The notes beneath the pieces were generated by a model, which searched no databases, was not told the DNA's origin, and saw only the letters and a program-made list of their open reading frames with translations. Positions 17,154 to 25,898 of a stretch of DNA of 51,378 nucleotides are shown here, one piece after another. A program made the position numbers and the translations under genes. The DNA lies in assembly GCA_009996515.1 (NCBI GenBank), contig JAACZV010000006.1:150142-201519 (forward strand). The letters run 5' to 3'. The DNA comes from Comamonadaceae bacterium. GTDB taxonomy: Bacteria > Pseudomonadota > Gammaproteobacteria > Burkholderiales > Burkholderiaceae_C. Position 1 is the stretch's first letter; the number at the start of each line of letters is the position of its first letter.

Positions 17154-17405
17154 GTGAGCCTGAAAGACCAATTCGAAGCCGCCGTCGCCGAATCGAAGAA
17201 CCTGCCCGAACGGCCGGACAACATGACGCTGCTGAAGATCTATGCGCTCTACAAGCAGGCCAGCAGCGGCGACGTGCAGGACAAGCGCCCCGGCTTCACC
17301 GACATGGTGGGCCGCGCCAAGTGGGACGCCTGGAACGAGCTCAAGGGCACGTCGGCCGACGACGCGATGCAGCAATACATCGACCTGATCGAGTCGCTGA
17401 AATAA
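17154..17405 (+). CDS. acyl-CoA-binding protein
   Basis: An 83-residue ACBP. It binds long-chain acyl-CoA in the cytoplasm and can deliver it to acyltransferases. Signatures are LLKIYALYKQASSGD, followed by RPGFTDMVGRAKWDAW, the conserved acyl-CoA contact region. The start is GTG with CTGGAG 9 bp upstream. It stands divergent from the WS/DGAT gene and convergent with the PHA-system gene, so a role in acyl-CoA supply for storage lipid is a fair inference. Confidence 0.95.
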   Translation: MSLKDQFEAAVAESKNLPERPDNMTLLKIYALYKQASSGDVQDKRPGFTDMVGRAKWDAWNELKGTSADDAMQQYIDLIESLK

Positions 17406-17429
17406 GCCGCTTTTGCGGCCCCGTGCAAG

Positions 17430-17456
17430 AACCGGCCCTCAGGCCGGTTTCTTTTT
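17430..17456 (+). terminator. intrinsic terminator after the acyl-CoA-binding protein gene
   Basis: AACCGGCC-CTCA-GGCCGGTT followed by TCTTTTT. The hairpin spans the stop codon of the convergent PHA-system gene, so it may also affect that transcript. Confidence 0.85.
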
Positions 17457-17762
17457 GGCCGGCGCCTTCTTCTGGGCCGCGAGCAGGCCGTCCAGCTCCT
17501 TCTCGATCTCGGACTCGATGCTCTTCTTGAAGGCGCCCAGCAGAAAGCCCAGCTGGGCCACCAGCTCGAAATGGTCGGGCGCCACGATCAGCTCGCCGCT
17601 GACGCCCGAACGCGTGAACTCCACGGTGTCGCTGGTCTCGCCCTCCAGCACCGTGCACTCCATGTCGAACTTCTCCTCGACCTGCTCGGCCCATTTCCAG
17701 GCGATCTCCCTGGCCTTGGCCAGGCCCAGCGCATGGTCTCGATGGATGCGGATCTCGGCCAT
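17439..17762 (-). CDS. polyhydroxyalkanoic acid system family protein
   Basis: A 107-residue protein of the PHA_gran_rgn (polyhydroxyalkanoic acid system) family. It has the typical start MAEIRIHRDHALGLAKARE, a middle beta region (VEFTRSGVSGELIVAPDHF) and a Lys/Ala-rich tail (KKAPAKKKPA). The family is associated with PHA granules; its exact role is not established. GGAGG lies a few bases before the ATG at 17762. Together with WS/DGAT and ACBP it makes a small carbon-storage neighbourhood. Confidence 0.85.
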   Translation of the reverse strand: MAEIRIHRDHALGLAKAREIAWKWAEQVEEKFDMECTVLEGETSDTVEFTRSGVSGELIVAPDHFELVAQLGFLLGAFKKSIESEIEKELDGLLAAQKKAPAKKKPA

Positions 17763-17856
17763 CGTTGGCCCTCCTTGTCTCGTGGCCCGCACTCTAACGC
17801 CGCGCCGGCATTGCCCGCATACTGCGCCACAGAAAGGCTGACCCCACGCCCCCACC

Positions 17857-18819
17857 ATGAGCTTTGCACTGCCCCTGAACACCCACCTGATCGACGTCGG
17901 CCCGCTGGTCTACGGCTGCATGGCCTTGGGGGGCGACTGGGGCGGCGGCCCCGTCACCGAGGCCGACATCGCCCAGGCCCATGCGGCCGTGGAGGCGGCG
18001 CTCGCCATCGGCGTCAGGCTCTTCGACCACGCCGACATCTACCGCCGCGGCAAGGCCGAGGCCGTGTTCGGCGAACTGCTCAGGCGCGACGCGGGCCTGC
18101 GCGCCCGGGTGAGGCTGCAGAGCAAATGCGGCATCCGCTTCGCCGACGACCAGCATGTGGGCCGTTACGACCTCAGCGCCGGCCACATCGAGGCCAGCGT
18201 CGACGCCATCCTGCAGCGCCTGGCCATCGAGCGCCTCGACATCCTGCTGCTGCACCGCCCCGACCCGCTCATGGAGCCCGCCGAGGTGGCCCGCGCCTTC
18301 GGGCGGCTCAAGGCGGCCGGCAAGGTGGGGCATCTCGGCGTCTCCAACATGCATGCCGGCCAGATGCGCTGGCTGCAGACGGCGCTCGCCGAGCCGCTGG
18401 TCGTCAACCAGCTGGAGCTCAGCCTGGCCAAGCTGGACGCCCTCGACGCGGGCACCACCTTCAACGACCCGCAGGCCGCGTCCCGCCCCGGCGCCGCCGC
18501 CTGGGCTGGCACGCTGGAGTACGCCCAGCGGCACGGCGTGCAGTTGCAGGCCTGGGGCGCGCTGGCGCAGGGGCGCTTCAACGACCCGGCGGCATCGCCC
18601 GCGGCCCAGGCCGTGCACGAGATCGCCGAGGCGCATCGCACGACGCCCAACGCGGTGCTGCTGGCCTGGCTGCTGCGGCATCCGGCGGGCATTCAGCCGG
18701 TCATCGGCAGCGGCAATGCCGAACGCATCCGAGCCTGCGCCGACGCAACCAGGATTCAGCTGAGCCGGGACGAGTGGTACCGGCTGTACGTGACGGCGCG
18801 GGGGCAGGCCTTGCCTTGA
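17857..18819 (+). CDS. aldo/keto reductase
   Basis: A 320-residue NADPH-dependent oxidoreductase of the YdhF-like branch. Catalytic residues are visible: Asp and Tyr in FDHADIYRRG, Lys in QSKCGIRF and His in ILLLHRPDPLM. The coenzyme-binding C-terminus includes PVIGSGNAERI. Length is standard. Substrate unknown. The gene is single, convergent with the GNAT gene, and has no obvious operon partner. Confidence 0.93.
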   Translation: MSFALPLNTHLIDVGPLVYGCMALGGDWGGGPVTEADIAQAHAAVEAALAIGVRLFDHADIYRRGKAEAVFGELLRRDAGLRARVRLQSKCGIRFADDQHVGRYDLSAGHIEASVDAILQRLAIERLDILLLHRPDPLMEPAEVARAFGRLKAAGKVGHLGVSNMHAGQMRWLQTALAEPLVVNQLELSLAKLDALDAGTTFNDPQAASRPGAAAWAGTLEYAQRHGVQLQAWGALAQGRFNDPAASPAAQAVHEIAEAHRTTPNAVLLAWLLRHPAGIQPVIGSGNAERIRACADATRIQLSRDEWYRLYVTARGQALP

Positions 18820-18828
18820 GCCGCCGGC

Positions 18829-19365
18829 TCAGGCGACGGCGGCCTGCACCAACGGCTGCCGCGGATGCAGCCGCGCCATCGTCACCACGTCCACATACTC
18901 GCCGTTGCGCAGCGCATAGGCCTTGAGCCGGCCTTCGGGCGCGAAGCCGTGCCGCTCGTAGAGCCGGATGGCGCGCTGGTTGTCGTGATAGACCGTCAGC
19001 TCGATGCGCAGCACCTGCGCCCAGTTGTCGGCATAGTCCAGCAGCGCCGTCATCAGCGCCTGGCCCACGCCCTGCCCCTGACGGGCCTTGGCGACGGTGA
19101 TGCCCAGCTCCATCGCATGACGGCGGCGCACGTTGCCGAAGGGATGCAGGCCGGCCAGGCCCACGGGCTTGTCGTCCAGCACCGCCGCCAGCACCAGCTC
19201 GTTGGAACCGGCGGCGGGCGGATTTTGGTTGGCGAAGCGTTGCGTCCAAAGCTCCACGCTGGGATAGGGCAGCTGCAGCGTGCCGCCGAAGACCTCGGGG
19301 TCGCTGAACTGTTCGGCGATGGCCGCGGCGTCAGCGGGTTTGACGCGGCGCAGGGTCAGGGTCAT
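18829..19365 (-). CDS. GNAT family N-acetyltransferase
   Basis: A 178-residue acetyl-CoA-dependent acyltransferase. The pyrophosphate-binding motif A is VAKARQGQGVGQALM, following MELGIT. Motif B, AIRLYERHGFAPEGRLKAYA, resembles the RimJ/RimL and spermidine acetyltransferase-like group. The ATG at 19365 is chosen over an upstream one because the domain starts at MTLTLRRVKPAD. Its start region overlaps the 3' end of the aminopeptidase gene by 35 bp, which suggests co-transcription. Substrate unknown. Confidence 0.9.
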   Translation of the reverse strand: MTLTLRRVKPADAAAIAEQFSDPEVFGGTLQLPYPSVELWTQRFANQNPPAAGSNELVLAAVLDDKPVGLAGLHPFGNVRRRHAMELGITVAKARQGQGVGQALMTALLDYADNWAQVLRIELTVYHDNQRAIRLYERHGFAPEGRLKAYALRNGEYVDVVTMARLHPRQPLVQAAVA

Positions 19366-20395
19366 GGGAGCCTCCTTGGCCGCGCAAGTTAGCACGCCGC
19401 TCGTCGCGCTCCAGCGGCTTCAGCCGCTCGACCGCCGCGTGAAACTTCACCCAGTCCCCGCCCTCTCGCTCGAACAGGCGCAGAAAGTCCGGCAGCAGCT
19501 CCTCATAGGCCGACAGGATGGCGAAGCTGGCGTTGTTGGCGCGCTGGAACCAGGCCTCCCAGCCCGGCGCCTCACGCGGCGCCCGCTCGCGCAGCTCGGC
19601 CATGACGGCGGCCTTGGCCACCGCGCGTGACTCGGCCGGGCCGGCATAGACGGCCAGCAGCCGCGCCCGCCCCTCGCGCGCCAGCGCCAGGAAGCGCGCC
19701 CGCCGCGCGCGGCCGGCCTCGAAGGCCGCCAGCGCCTCGGGCCTGGCGGCCAGCCACTGGCGGGCGCCCAGCAGCTCCACGGCGCCGGCATAGGCCTCGT
19801 TGAAACCGGTGTCGTCGGCCACGTAGACGCGCTGGTGGGCCAGCTCGTGGAACAGCATCGCCGCCAGCTCGCCCTCGGGGTAGCGGATGAAGGTGTTCAG
19901 CAGCGGGTCGCCGCCCAGCAGCCGGCTCCAGCCCAGCGTGGAGTAGGCCGGGATGGGCTGCAGCTGCACCTCCCAGCCCTGCGCCTTCAGCGCCTCGGCC
20001 TGCTGCCTGGCTTCGTCGAGATCGAACCAGCCCTGGTAGCCGGCGCAGCCCATCAGCGGATAGCACCAGGTCTTGAGCTGCAGGCCGAACTCGGGCGCGG
20101 CGACGAGGTTCCAGACGGCGGCCGGGCGGTGCAGATCGGCGTAGCGGCGGTAGCTGTTGTTGTCGGGCAGCGCCAGGCGCTGGCTGGCGAAGTCGCGCAT
20201 CTGCTGCGTGAGGCGCAGGCGCTCGGCAAGGTCAGCCGGCGTCGCGGGATCGGCCAGCCATTGGTCCACCGGCTTGGCGGCACGCACGATGGCCAGGTGC
20301 CCTCCCGCGGCCTGCGTCCAGTGGCCCAACGCGCCGCAGCCGCCGAGCCCGCTCAAGGCCAGCAGCGTCGCCACCAGCAGCAGCCGACGGATCAA
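19331..20395 (-). CDS. predicted lipoprotein aminopeptidase (PF10023-like)
   Basis: A 354-residue zinc peptidase-like protein. I set the start at the TTG (20395): its last two bases and the next A form the stop of the molybdoenzyme gene (TTGA overlap), and GGTGGAAG lies upstream. The N-terminus is a lipoprotein signal, LLLVATLLALSGLGGC, with Cys about residue 20. The metal motif is FHELAHQRVY (HExxH). CYPLMGCAGYQGWFDLDEA is a family hallmark. Translational coupling to the molybdoenzyme is odd for unrelated functions. Confidence 0.85.
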   Translation of the reverse strand: MIRRLLLVATLLALSGLGGCGALGHWTQAAGGHLAIVRAAKPVDQWLADPATPADLAERLRLTQQMRDFASQRLALPDNNSYRRYADLHRPAAVWNLVAAPEFGLQLKTWCYPLMGCAGYQGWFDLDEARQQAEALKAQGWEVQLQPIPAYSTLGWSRLLGGDPLLNTFIRYPEGELAAMLFHELAHQRVYVADDTGFNEAYAGAVELLGARQWLAARPEALAAFEAGRARRARFLALAREGRARLLAVYAGPAESRAVAKAAVMAELRERAPREAPGWEAWFQRANNASFAILSAYEELLPDFLRLFEREGGDWVKFHAAVERLKPLERDERRANLRGQGGSHDPDPAPRQTR

Positions 20396-22422
20396 GCCGC
20401 TTCCACCTGCACCAGACAGTCGTAGAAGGCCGGCGCATGGCCCATGTCGGTCAGGCGCTGGTGCGTCACTTCGTTGACGTTGCTGCCTTCCAGGCCCAGC
20501 TTGCGCCACCACACGCCCAGCCCGTTGACGACACCGGGCCGCGCGCGCTTGCTGACCTTGAGCGTGGCCACGTAGCGGCCGCGGTCGTTGAACGCAGCCA
20601 CGCGGGCGCCGTCGGCGAGCCCGCGTGCCGCGGCGTCGTCGGCATGCATCTCGATGACGGGCTCGCCCTCGATGTCGCGCAGGCTCTTCACGTTGACGAA
20701 GCTGCTGTTCAGGAAGTTGCGCGCCGGCGGCGAGATCATGGCCAGCGGATAGCGCGCCGCCAGCTCGGGGGCGCTCGCGGCGCTTTCGTAGTTGGGCACG
20801 TAGTCCGCGCCCGCCGCCTGCGCGCGGCCGTTGGGCGTGCGGAAGCCGCCGTCGGCGAACGGCGCCTCGGCAATGGGCAGCGCCTGCCAGCCCTGGCTGC
20901 GCAGCAGGCCCAGGTCGATGTCGGCCGTGAAGGCCTGGGCGGCGAGCTGCTCGTCGGTCTCGCTGAAGCAGGGGTCATCCAGCCCCATCGCCGCGGCCAG
21001 CTCGCGGAAGATCTGCGTGTTGGGTTTGGCCTCGCCCAGCGGCGCAATGGCCGGCTGGTTCATCAGCACGTCGGTGTGGCCGTAGCTGGTGTGCACGTCC
21101 AGGTGCTCCAGCTGCGTGGTGGCCGGCAGCACATAGTCGGCCAGGTCGGCCGTGTCGGTCATGAAGTGTTCCAGCACGACGGTGAACAGATCCTCGCGCT
21201 GGAAGCCCTGCACGACCTTGGGCGACTCCGGCGCCACCGCCACCGGGTTGCTGTTGTAGACCACCAGGGCCTCAATGCGCGGGCCGAACTCCGGCGAGGC
21301 CTGGGCCAGCAGCGCGTCGCCTATGGTGCTCATGTTGACCATGCGCGGGTTGCGGCCGGCCAGCAGATCGGGCCGCTCCAGGTCGGCGTTCTTGTAGGGC
21401 GCGAACCAGCCCGAGGCCGACAGCAGCACGCCGCCGCTCGCGTGCCGCCAGGCGCCGGTCAGGCAGGGCAGCAGCGCGATCAGGCGCACCGCGTTGCCGC
21501 CGCCGCGCACGCGCTGCAGGCCGTAGTTCATGCGGATGGCGGCGGGCGCCTGCAGGGCGTCGCGGTCGCCGTAGTCGCGCGCCAGGCCGCGCACCTCGTC
21601 GACCGTGATGCCGCAGGTGGCGGCCACGCGCTCGGGGGGCCAGGCCAGCGCCTTCTCGCGCAACTCGTCCCAGCCATCCACATGGCGGGCGATGTAGTCC
21701 TGGTCCAGCCAGCCGTTCTTGATGAGCTCGTGCATCAGGCCCAGCGCCAGCGCGCCGTCGGTGCCGGGCAGCACGGCGATGTGCTGGTGGCATTTGTCGG
21801 CCGTCTCGGTCTTGCGCGGGTCGATGCAGATCAGCTTGGCGCCGTCGCGCTTGGCCTGGTTGGCATAGGTCCAGAAATGCAGGTTGGACGCGATGCTGTT
21901 GCTGCCCCAAATGATGATGAGCCTGGCGCCGGCGAAGTGGCGCGTGTGCATGCCCAGCTTGTGGCCATAGGTGGCCGCCAGGCCGGCACCGCCGGCCGAG
22001 GCGCAGATGGTGCGGTCCAGCCGCGCGGCGCCCAGCGCATTCCACAGCCGGCCGGCCATGGCCTCGCCCTGGATCAGGCCCATGGTGCCGGCATAGCTGT
22101 AGGGCTGGATGGCCTGCGGGTCGCGCGCGGCGATGGCCTTCAGCCTCGCGGCGATGTCGGCCAGGGCCTCGGCCCAGCTCACCCGCACGAAGCGCGGCGC
22201 CTCGGTCTTCTTGCTGACGCGCTTGAGCGGATGCAGCACGCGCTCCGCGTGATAGGTGCGCTCCGGATAGCGCGACACCTTGGTGCACAGCGCGCCATGG
22301 GTGCTGGGATGCTCGGCGCGGCCCTGCACCTTGATGACGCGCTCGTTCTCGACGGTGATCTGCAGCGCGCAGGTGTCGGGGCAGTCATGGGGGCAGGCGC
22401 CGAAGACAGTGCGGGTGGTCAT
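20392..22422 (-). CDS. molybdopterin oxidoreductase with an N-terminal 4Fe-4S site
   Basis: A 676-residue member of the DMSO reductase superfamily. The N-terminal cluster motif is Cys10-x3-Cys14-x3-Cys18-x27-Cys46 (ACPHDCPDTC ... GALC). Molybdopterin guanine dinucleotide binding segments include LIIIWGSNSIASNLH, ICIDPRKTETA and VLPGTDGALALGLMHEL. The C-terminal domain includes PPARNFLNSSFVNV and VNEVTHQRLTDMG. No Tat signal is seen, so it should be cytoplasmic. There are no electron-transfer subunits nearby, and the substrate cannot be stated. It resembles formate dehydrogenase/thiosulfate reductase-like orphan enzymes. Confidence 0.9.
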   Translation of the reverse strand: MTTRTVFGACPHDCPDTCALQITVENERVIKVQGRAEHPSTHGALCTKVSRYPERTYHAERVLHPLKRVSKKTEAPRFVRVSWAEALADIAARLKAIAARDPQAIQPYSYAGTMGLIQGEAMAGRLWNALGAARLDRTICASAGGAGLAATYGHKLGMHTRHFAGARLIIIWGSNSIASNLHFWTYANQAKRDGAKLICIDPRKTETADKCHQHIAVLPGTDGALALGLMHELIKNGWLDQDYIARHVDGWDELREKALAWPPERVAATCGITVDEVRGLARDYGDRDALQAPAAIRMNYGLQRVRGGGNAVRLIALLPCLTGAWRHASGGVLLSASGWFAPYKNADLERPDLLAGRNPRMVNMSTIGDALLAQASPEFGPRIEALVVYNSNPVAVAPESPKVVQGFQREDLFTVVLEHFMTDTADLADYVLPATTQLEHLDVHTSYGHTDVLMNQPAIAPLGEAKPNTQIFRELAAAMGLDDPCFSETDEQLAAQAFTADIDLGLLRSQGWQALPIAEAPFADGGFRTPNGRAQAAGADYVPNYESAASAPELAARYPLAMISPPARNFLNSSFVNVKSLRDIEGEPVIEMHADDAAARGLADGARVAAFNDRGRYVATLKVSKRARPGVVNGLGVWWRKLGLEGSNVNEVTHQRLTDMGHAPAFYDCLVQVEAA

Positions 22423-22488
22423 GGCAATCGCGGATTCAGGCAGAGCCGCGATTGTCGCCAGCTGCGCCGGGGCCTGCTCGGCGCGGGC

Positions 22489-23904
22489 TCATGCCCCTGC
22501 GGCGCCCGCCTGGGCCTGGCGCGGCAGCGTCAGCCGCGCGATGCAGCCCTGCGGCGCGGCGGGCAGCAGCTGGGCGCTGCCGCCGTGGCGCTCGGCGATC
22601 TCGCGAGCGATGGCCAGGCCCAGGCCGCAGCCCTCGCCCGTCGTCGCGCCGCGCACGAAGCGCTCGAAGGCGCGCTCGCGCAGCTCGGGCGCCAGGCCGG
22701 GGCCGTTGTCCTCCACGTCCAGCCACAGGTCGTCGCCCGCGCGGCGCAGCCTGACGGTGAGGGTCGCACCGCGGCCGGCGTAGCGCACCGCGTTGTCGAT
22801 CAGGTTGACCAGGGCCTCGCGCAGCAGCAGCGCCACGCCCTGCACGCGCAGGCCCGCGTCGACGATGTCCAGGCCCAGGTCGCAGCCGGCGGCCAGCGCG
22901 CGCGGCACCCAGTCGGCCGTGACCTCGTGCACCAGGCGGTCGCAGTCCACCTCCGCCCAGCCCTGGGCCGCGACGGCCTCGGGCTCGGTGCGGGCCAGCA
23001 CCAGCAACTGCGACACCAGGCGGGCGCTGCGCTGCGCGCTCTCGTGCACGCGTTGCAGGCGCTGGCGCAGCGCGGGGTCGGTGGCCAGTTCGAGCGCCAG
23101 TTCGGTCTGGCTCTTCAGGCCCGCCAGCGGCGTGCGCAGCTGGTGGGCCGCGTCGCTGATGAAGCGGCGCTGCGCGGCCAGGTTCTGCTGCACCTGGCCC
23201 AGCAGCTCGTTGACGGCGCCCGCCAGCGCCCCCACCTCGGGCGGCGCAGCGCGCAGCTGCACCGGGTCCAGCGCGTCGGCGCGGCGCCCCTCCACCTGCT
23301 GCTGCAGCTCGGCCAGCGGCCTCAGGCCGCGCCGAATGCCGGCCCAGACCCCCATGCTCATCAGCGCGATCAGCAGCGACAACGGCAGCGCCGTGTCCAG
23401 CAGCATGCGCCGCGCCAGCAGCTCGCGCGGCGCACTGGAGCGGGCCACCTGCACGCGCAGCGTCGAATCGGCCGCGCCGGCAGCGCCCAGGTGCTGGTCC
23501 AGCGACACGACCCGCATGGGCTGGGGCACCGTGGTGTCGAAGAACACCGCCTCGTTCAGCGCCGGCGCGCCGGGCGGCGGCGGCAGCCGCGCGTCGCCCA
23601 GCAGCAGCTGGCCCGGCGGCGAGCTGACCATGTACAGCACGCGGTCCTGCGGGTCGGCGGGATCCGCCATCAGGATGTCCTGCGCCGAGCGCGGCAGGTC
23701 CACGAACAGGCCGCTGGCCGTGGGCTTGATCTGGCGCGCCAGCGCGCGAGCGGACTGCAGCAGGCTGGCGTCCAGCAGCTCGTCGGCATGCCGGCTGGCC
23801 AGGCGGTAGGCCCCGAAGGCGGCCACCAGCCACAGCACGATCTGCGGCAGCAGCAGCCACAGCAGCAGCTGCCGGTGCAGCGAGCGGCCGGCCGGCGCGT
23901 TCAC
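22489..23904 (-). CDS. sensor histidine kinase, TctE-like
   Basis: A 471-residue two-pass membrane kinase. TM1 is near residues 12-30 and TM2 near 175-192, flanking a periplasmic domain of about 140 residues. A HAMP region follows, then the H-box SDAAHQLRTPLAGL, the N-box ALVNLIDNAVRYA, and G-boxes DVEDNGPGLAP and GEGCGLGLAI. The ALARQIK and MADPADPQDRVLYMV segments match TctE-type tricarboxylate sensors. It overlaps the response regulator gene by four bases. Confidence 0.92.
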   Translation of the reverse strand: MNAPAGRSLHRQLLLWLLLPQIVLWLVAAFGAYRLASRHADELLDASLLQSARALARQIKPTASGLFVDLPRSAQDILMADPADPQDRVLYMVSSPPGQLLLGDARLPPPPGAPALNEAVFFDTTVPQPMRVVSLDQHLGAAGAADSTLRVQVARSSAPRELLARRMLLDTALPLSLLIALMSMGVWAGIRRGLRPLAELQQQVEGRRADALDPVQLRAAPPEVGALAGAVNELLGQVQQNLAAQRRFISDAAHQLRTPLAGLKSQTELALELATDPALRQRLQRVHESAQRSARLVSQLLVLARTEPEAVAAQGWAEVDCDRLVHEVTADWVPRALAAGCDLGLDIVDAGLRVQGVALLLREALVNLIDNAVRYAGRGATLTVRLRRAGDDLWLDVEDNGPGLAPELRERAFERFVRGATTGEGCGLGLAIAREIAERHGGSAQLLPAAPQGCIARLTLPRQAQAGAAGA

Positions 23905-24557
23905 GACGCGTTCGCTTCGAGCAGATAGCCCAGGCCGCGCACGGTGCGCACGGCCAGGCCCGAGCCTTCGAGCTTCTTGCGCAGGCGGTGGATGTAGACC
24001 TCGATGGAGCCGCCCTCGTCAGCGCCCCAGGCGTCGACGATTTGCTGCTTGCTGACGACGCGGTCGCGCTCGCTCAGCAGCAGGTCCAGCAGCGTCCATT
24101 CGCGCGGGCTCAGCTCCAGCGGCTCGCCGCCTATGCTGGCGCGGCGGGCGGCGCGGTCCAGGCTGAGCCGACGCAGCTGCTGGGCCTGGGAGGCTGGACG
24201 GCCGCGGCGCATCAGCGCATGCAGCCGCGCCTCCAGCTCGGGGAAGTCGAAGGGCTTGGTCAGGTAGTCGTCGGCCCCGGCCTGCAGCCCGGCGACGCGG
24301 TGCTCCAGCGCGTCCAGCGCCGTCAGCACCAGGATGGGCAGCGTGCGGCCGGCCTCGCGCACCCGCTTGAGCACCGTCAGGCCGTCCACCAGCGGCAGGC
24401 CCAGGTCCAGGATGGCGACGTCGAAGTCCTGCTTGCGCAGCAGGTACTCGGCCACGGCGCCGTTCTCCGCCCACTCGACCCTGAACGAGGCGTTAAGCAA
24501 CTGCTGCTGCAGCGCGTCGGCCAGCAGCACGTCGTCTTCGGCAAGCAGCAGGTTCAT
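23901..24557 (-). CDS. OmpR-family response regulator, TctD-like
   Basis: A 218-residue regulator. The receiver domain (1-115) has the acidic pair in LLAEDDVLL, the phosphoacceptor Asp in VAILDLGLPLVDG (about 51), Thr in LVLTALD and Lys in YLTKPFDFPE. The C-terminal winged helix (about 130-215) includes LSPREWTLLDLLL and SIEVYIHRLRKKLE. It works with the following kinase. An AT-rich region with two palindromes lies just upstream, in the gap shared with the divergent ABC ATPase gene. Confidence 0.94.
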   Translation of the reverse strand: MNLLLAEDDVLLADALQQQLLNASFRVEWAENGAVAEYLLRKQDFDVAILDLGLPLVDGLTVLKRVREAGRTLPILVLTALDALEHRVAGLQAGADDYLTKPFDFPELEARLHALMRRGRPASQAQQLRRLSLDRAARRASIGGEPLELSPREWTLLDLLLSERDRVVSKQQIVDAWGADEGGSIEVYIHRLRKKLEGSGLAVRTVRGLGYLLEANAS

Positions 24558-24590
24558 GGAGCCGGACTGTAGTCGCGCCGGCCCTCGTGG

Positions 24591-24629
24591 TTAATACGAT
24601 ATTAAGTTTATTAATCATCGGTAATGATT
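24591..24629. promoter_or_regulatory. AT-rich palindromes between divergent response-regulator and ABC ATPase genes
   Basis: TTAAT-ACGAT-ATTAA (24591-24605) and AATCAT-CGGTA-ATGATT (24613-24629) are both perfect. They stand out from the roughly 70% GC surroundings and sit 34 bp upstream of the regulator start and 55 bp upstream of the ATPase start. This fits a shared promoter and operator region, perhaps autoregulation by the OmpR-family regulator. Confidence 0.55.
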
Positions 24630-24683
24630 CGCCGCTACCGCCGCACCCGGCCGGTGCCTTGCAGAACACCACAGGAGACCTCC

Positions 24684-25745
24684 TTGACCCGCGTTCACAT
24701 CCAGGATCTCAGCATCCGCTTCGGCAGCCACGAGGTCATCAAGGGGCTGGACCTCGACGTCCACGGCGGCGAGTTCCTGGTGCTGCTGGGGCCGTCGGGC
24801 TGCGGCAAGTCCACGCTGCTGCACAGCATCGCGGGCCTGAACCCGGTCAGCGGCGGCAGCATCCACATCGGCGGGCAGGACATGACGCATGCCGAGCCCA
24901 GCCAGCGCGGCGTGGGCATGGTGTTCCAGAGCTATGCGCTGTACCCGACGATGACGGTGAAGGAGAACCTGGCCTTCCCGCTGAAGATGGCCAAGACGCC
25001 CAAGGCCGAGCTGGAGAGGCGCGTGGCCGCCGCGGCCGAGATGCTGCAGCTGACCGCGCTGCTGGACCGCAAGCCCGGCCAGCTCTCCGGCGGCCAGCGC
25101 CAGCGCGTGGCCATAGGCCGGGCCGTGGTGCGCGAGGCCAAGGTGCTGCTGCTGGACGAGCCGCTGTCCAATCTCGACGCCAAGCTGCGCACCGACCTGC
25201 GTCGCGAACTGAAGACGCTGCACGGCCGCCTGGGCAACACCATGATCTACGTGACCCACGACCAGGTGGAGGCGATGACGCTGGCCACGCGCATCGTCGT
25301 CATGCACCAGGGCGTCATCCAGCAGATCGGCACGCCGGCCGAGGTCTACGACCGGCCCAGCAACCTGCGCGTGGCCGGCTTCGTCGGCTCGCCGGCCATC
25401 AACCGCATCGACGGCCGGGTGGGCGAAGGCGGGCGGTTCGAGTCACCCACGCTCGGCATCCCGCTGCCCGCGGCGCTGGCCGGCCGCCCGCAGGGCGAGG
25501 CGCTGACGCTGGCCGTGCGGCCCGAGAACCTGAGGCTGGGCGAGGGCCTGCCCTTCGCGGGCGAGGTGCAGCTGGTGGAGCCGCTGGGCAACCAGCACGT
25601 GGTCTGGCTGAACTGCGCGGGCACGCCCCTGTCGGCCGTGCTGCCGGGACAGCCGGAGGTGGCGGAGGGCGCCCGCGTCGGCTTCGGCCTGGACGCGGCG
25701 AAGACGCTGTGGTTCGACGCCGCGGGCGAGCGGCTGCCCACCTGA
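24684..25745 (+). CDS. sugar ABC transporter ATP-binding protein (UgpC/MsmX-like)
   Basis: A 353-residue CUT1-type importer ATPase. Walker A is LLGPSGCGKSTLL, the Q-loop FQSYALYPTMT, the signature QLSGGQRQRVAIGRA, Walker B LLLDEPLSNLDAKLR and the H-loop YVTHDQVEAMTL. A TOBE-like regulatory domain occupies about 235-350 (LAVRPENLRLGE). The start is TTG at 24684 with AGGAGA 5 bp upstream. No permease is adjacent. The sugar importer at 30.4-33.4 kb has two permeases and a binding protein but no ATPase, so this could serve it. Confidence 0.93.
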   Translation: MTRVHIQDLSIRFGSHEVIKGLDLDVHGGEFLVLLGPSGCGKSTLLHSIAGLNPVSGGSIHIGGQDMTHAEPSQRGVGMVFQSYALYPTMTVKENLAFPLKMAKTPKAELERRVAAAAEMLQLTALLDRKPGQLSGGQRQRVAIGRAVVREAKVLLLDEPLSNLDAKLRTDLRRELKTLHGRLGNTMIYVTHDQVEAMTLATRIVVMHQGVIQQIGTPAEVYDRPSNLRVAGFVGSPAINRIDGRVGEGGRFESPTLGIPLPAALAGRPQGEALTLAVRPENLRLGEGLPFAGEVQLVEPLGNQHVVWLNCAGTPLSAVLPGQPEVAEGARVGFGLDAAKTLWFDAAGERLPT

Positions 25746-25898
25746 ACCCGCGTCGCCCGCGCGAACCCTAGCGCGGATTGGGGCCGCCATTGACCTTGGC
25801 TACGCAACAGTCCGTTCCAGCAACCCGCTCTTTCGATCCCGGTGGAAACCCCGATGTGTCTGCCTGTGCGAGGCCGTCAGAGGACGCCTGCGCACCGG

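Noticed and set aside
20437-23928. An 1163-codon plus-strand open frame
   Set aside because: It is antisense to the molybdoenzyme and kinase genes, has no recognisable domain, and has shadow-like composition.
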